DNA of 64,000 nt from Prevotella sp. (GTDB lineage Bacteria; Bacteroidota; Bacteroidia; Bacteroidales; Bacteroidaceae), in contig JAEEXI010000001.1 of NCBI GenBank assembly GCA_016291495.1, forward strand, positions 186,001 to 250,000, read 5' to 3'. A program made the translations under genes and the position numbers. The first letter of the stretch is position 1. Each line of letters begins with the position of its first letter. Shown here piece after piece: positions 61,666 to 64,000 of the stretch. Under the pieces are notes generated by a model. It did no database searches. It was not told the DNA's origin and saw only the letters and a list, made by a program, of their open reading frames with translations.

Positions 61666-62328
61666 ATGAAAAAATTATTATGGATTGTAATGATTGCCGC
61701 TGTGGTCGTGACCATCAGCAGTTGTGGAGGTAAGACGCAGCCAGTTCCCTTTGACGATGGAGACTCTACTGACATGAGTGCTATGCAGGATCCCACCATC
61801 TACGGTGTTTGTGGCGAAGGTTCTGCAATGAACACCTTACAGCTTGTGACGGACTTAGGTGATACCATTCAGTTGGATCTTACCTATGCACGTGAAAACA
61901 ATCAGGTGTTTGGCGGTTTGCAGGCTGGTGATCGCATGGCTGTGGTTCCTAATGCTAAGAAAACCGAGGCACTTATCGTTATCAACCAAGTGGCTTTATT
62001 GGGCAACTGGGTGATGCCGAATCCTTTGGACGGCAGCGACGAAGTTGGCTTCCGTATCAAGGAAGGCGGTATCGTTGAAGGTATCGAGCAAAGTGCGCTG
62101 ACCTATAAAACATGGCGATTGGTACGTGGAAAACTCGAACTGATCTCTGTTCGTGAAGGTGGTGGTGAGGAGGAGGAAATCGGAGTCTATGACATTGTGA
62201 CCCTATCACCTGATTCTCTGGTTCTCAAAGAAGGTGATGACTTGTATGAATACGGTCGTCAGCAACTGAAGAAACCTGACTCTGATATCAAATTGGAAGA
62301 GGCATCAGAAGACGATTATAAGATTTGA
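61666..62328 (+). CDS. Lipocalin-like lipoprotein, function unknown
   Basis: 220 residues from ATG 61666; the frame is open upstream but overlaps mazG without support. Lipoprotein signal MKKLLWIVMIAAVVVTISSC (Cys20). The part LLGNWVMPNPLDGSDEVGFRIKEGGIVEGIEQ and YKTWRLVRGKLELISVREGG, ending LSPDSLVLKEG, has the pattern of lipocalin-like beta-barrels common in Bacteroidetes. Partner unknown. 13 bp after mazG, 10 bp before rnz. Confidence 0.7.
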   Translation: MKKLLWIVMIAAVVVTISSCGGKTQPVPFDDGDSTDMSAMQDPTIYGVCGEGSAMNTLQLVTDLGDTIQLDLTYARENNQVFGGLQAGDRMAVVPNAKKTEALIVINQVALLGNWVMPNPLDGSDEVGFRIKEGGIVEGIEQSALTYKTWRLVRGKLELISVREGGGEEEEIGVYDIVTLSPDSLVLKEGDDLYEYGRQQLKKPDSDIKLEEASEDDYKI

Positions 62329-62338
62329 TGTAAAAGTC

Positions 62339-63253
62339 TTGGAGCCGTTTAGGATACATATCTTAGGATGTGGAAGTGCTTTACCCACACTCCGCCACTA
62401 TGCATCAGCACAAGTGGTGGAGTTGCGGGGAAAACAGTTTATGATAGATTGCGGTGAGGGGACGCAGATGCAGTTGCGGCGTTCCCGAATCCGTTTTACC
62501 AAGCTTTCTGCAGTTTTCGTCACTCATCTTCATGGTGACCATTGTTTCGGACTTATCGGCATGATCAGTACCTTTGGCTTGTTGGGAAGAACAGCCAAGT
62601 TGGATATCTATGGTCCTACTGCATTAGAGTCTATCCTCTTTGAGCAGATGCGCTTGTTTTGTCACGGTTTGGAGTATGAGGTTGTCTTTCATGCTGTGGA
62701 TACAACCACACAAGAAGTGATTTACGAAGATCGCAGCCTGACTGTTGAGACAATTCCCTTGAGTCATCGTATGCCTTGTTGCGGCTATCTTTTCAGGGAG
62801 AAAGCCACGTTACCTCATATCAAGCGCGACATGATTGATTTCTACCAGATACCGACCAGTCAGATTAATAATATCAAAGCCGGTGCTGATTGGACGACAG
62901 CAGAAGGTGAGCTTATTCCTAATAATCGTCTGGTAGAACCTGCGGAAACGCCACGCAGCTATGCATATTGTAGTGACACCCGCTATATTCCGACCCTACA
63001 TGAGCGTGTCAAAGGGGTGACGGCATTATATCATGAAAGTACCTATGGAGAAGACAATCTCTTGTTGGCAGAGAAGTATTATCATTCCACAGCCCGTCAG
63101 GCGGCTTTGGTGGCTCGTGATGCTCAGGTAGGGCGTTTGTTGTTAGGTCATTATTCTTCCCGGTATGAAGATGAGAATGTCCTTCTGAATGAAGCCAAAC
63201 AGGTGTTTGAAAATACGGAATTGTGTGACGAACAGCTGATTTTTGAGCTGTAA
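62339..63253 (+). CDS. rnz: Ribonuclease Z
   Basis: 304 residues. Metallo-beta-lactamase fold: ILGCGSALPTLRHYASAQVVEL, the zinc motif THLHGDHCFGLIGMI, PLSHRMPCCGYLF, AYCSDTRY and LGHYSSRYED. It removes 3' trailers from tRNA precursors. The start must be TTG 62339, since the glycine-rich first strand begins at residue 9 and no ATG or GTG lies in frame before it. A gap of 10 bp separates it from the lipoprotein gene. Confidence 0.95.
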   Translation: MEPFRIHILGCGSALPTLRHYASAQVVELRGKQFMIDCGEGTQMQLRRSRIRFTKLSAVFVTHLHGDHCFGLIGMISTFGLLGRTAKLDIYGPTALESILFEQMRLFCHGLEYEVVFHAVDTTTQEVIYEDRSLTVETIPLSHRMPCCGYLFREKATLPHIKRDMIDFYQIPTSQINNIKAGADWTTAEGELIPNNRLVEPAETPRSYAYCSDTRYIPTLHERVKGVTALYHESTYGEDNLLLAEKYYHSTARQAALVARDAQVGRLLLGHYSSRYEDENVLLNEAKQVFENTELCDEQLIFEL

Positions 63254-63275
63254 ATACATTTTTTTGTCAATATTA

Positions 63276-63307
63276 TTTGGTGCTTTCAAATATTATTTCT
63301 ACCTTTG
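63276..63307 (+). promoter_or_regulatory. Promoter of the T9SS-tail-like gene
   Basis: TTTG (63276-63279), 20-bp spacer, TACCTTTG (63300-63307), 20 bp before ATG 63328. Confidence 0.8.
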
Positions 63308-63327
63308 CATTGTAATATGTGAAGCTT

Positions 63328-63648
63328 ATGACGAAACGATTACTACTTTTAACCCTTATTTCTGCATGTTTGTTCATGCTTCCGACCAAGATTCAGGCCA
63401 CTCCGTCTGAAGAGTTCGGTGTAGAGCAAATTGAGGACAAGAACGATGTGCAGATCAAGGTCACTAAGGCAGGAAGCGTTTATATCACAGGTGCAGAAGG
63501 AGAGGTTATGGAGGTTATTTCCCTTACAGGTCGTCACGTCCTTTCTGTACGTATCGAAAGTCCTGCGCAAAGAATTGAATTAACAAACATACCTAAAGGT
63601 TGCTACATTATCAAAGTCGGAAAGGTTGTCAGAAAGATAGTCATCTGA
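63328..63648 (+). CDS. Small exported protein consisting of a T9SS-type sorting-tail-like domain
   Basis: 106 residues from ATG 63328 (a GTG three codons before is also possible). Signal peptide MTKRLLLLTLISACLFMLPTKIQA, a linker of about 18 residues, then a C-terminal fold that matches the Por secretion tail: VYITGAEGEVMEVISLTGRHVLSVRIESPAQRIELTNIPKGCYIIKVGKVVRKIVI. Normally such tails sit at the end of large cargo proteins. Here there is no cargo part. It could be a mini-protein of the type IX system or a relict. The following lipoprotein gene overlaps or abuts its stop. Confidence 0.65.
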   Translation: MTKRLLLLTLISACLFMLPTKIQATPSEEFGVEQIEDKNDVQIKVTKAGSVYITGAEGEVMEVISLTGRHVLSVRIESPAQRIELTNIPKGCYIIKVGKVVRKIVI

Positions 63649-64000
63649 CAATCCTTTTATTTCTGCTAGTCTCGTTTATCCTTGTTGGTTGTGATAAGGG
63701 GGCTACCCAGAAAAGCGAAATATCAATGGAGGCGTTTTCATCTTTGAGGACGCCTGTTTTTGAGATATCCCCTTCGGAAATCCAGTCAAGTTTGAAGAAA
63801 ATGGGACATGTGGGCAACGACTCCTTGTCGCCAGACGGTCGTACGGCATTGTATTATCAGGATGGTGGACAGATGTTGTGGTTCGGTCGTCAAGGCGTTA
63901 CAGATATGGCTGACACCCTGATACAAAGATTGTACCAGGTAAATCGTATTGGTTTCTCTGACGCTTTCTTCAAGGTGAAGGATATTGAAGGAGAGCTTCG
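63645..64000 (+). CDS. Lipoprotein, partial (cut by window edge)
   Basis: An open frame runs from within the end of the previous gene to the window edge. The hydrophobic LLFLLLVSFILVGC is a lipoprotein signal; the mature part (KSEISMEAFSSLRTPVFEISPSEIQSSLKKMGHVGNDSLSPDGRTALYYQDGGQ) looks coding to the last base. No ATG lies in frame before the signal. Start candidates are CTG 63645, overlapping the preceding stop as CTGA, and TTG 63600. The rest of the protein and its family cannot be judged here. Confidence 0.6.
   Translation, partial: MTILLFLLVSFILVGCDKGATQKSEISMEAFSSLRTPVFEISPSEIQSSLKKMGHVGNDSLSPDGRTALYYQDGGQMLWFGRQGVTDMADTLIQRLYQVNRIGFSDAFFKVKDIEGEL

Overview
The window reads as a chromosomal segment of a Bacteroidales gut or rumen bacterium, most likely Prevotellaceae (Prevotella, Segatella or Xylanibacter type). 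The grounds are a SusC/SusD pair, many Bacteroidetes promoters (TTTG, 19-20 bp, TAnnTTTG), almost no Shine-Dalgarno sequences, a two-part Lnb-type lipoprotein acyltransferase, GldB, an S9 dipeptidyl peptidase, a T9SS-tail-like protein and an orphan ECF sigma factor. I saw no tRNA, rRNA, insertion sequence, prophage or CRISPR array. Layout: (1) 1-19263, minus strand, is a glycan/fucose region. It holds a TIM-barrel/DUF3826 protein (cut by the window edge), an ECF sigma factor, a large secreted beta-helix protein with its own promoter, and a run of nine genes that can be one transcript: aldo/keto reductase, amidohydrolase, FucI, FucP, mutarotase, Zn-dehydrogenase, a DUF4957/DUF5123-like lipoprotein, SusC and SusD, ending at a hairpin terminator. 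Import and first-step catabolism of L-fucose or a related 6-deoxy sugar are thus physically joined to an outer-membrane glycan importer. (2) 19303-31801 is housekeeping and envelope: an ABC ATPase, SecA, a secreted alkaline-phosphatase-superfamily protein, an Lnb-like protein, an OmpP1/FadL-type barrel, LptC, a CNNM/CorC protein and a PpiD/SurA-type chaperone. (3) 31917-46234 is a cobalamin region. It has a perfect promoter plus cobalamin riboswitch, two TonB-dependent receptors, an exported CbiK-type chelatase lipoprotein, three fused corrin-ring enzymes (CobJ-CbiC, CbiE-CbiT, CbiG-CbiF) with a GH8 glycosidase embedded between them, a PreA-like protein and CbiA/CobB. (4) 46231-64000 holds GtrA, small lipoproteins, a DinJ/PIN toxin-antitoxin pair, a thioesterase, the S6-S18-L9 operon, MtaB, a GT2 glycosyltransferase, a DUF4861 protein, GldB-like and DPP-IV-like proteins, ValS, MazG, a lipoprotein, RNase Z, an orphan T9SS-tail-like protein and a lipoprotein cut by the right edge. 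The most unusual signal is a set of at least fifteen short tandem arrays, mostly of 7-bp period but different sequence at each locus, with relatives of period 8, 9 and 11. They lie between genes and, in frame, inside core genes (ValS, MtaB, CorC, CbiE, CbiA, a TonB-receptor signal peptide, the tail of the Lnb-like protein). I know of no named family for them. Other points are predicted leaderless starts of cobJ, cbiA and mazG, and the GH8 gene inside the B12 operon.
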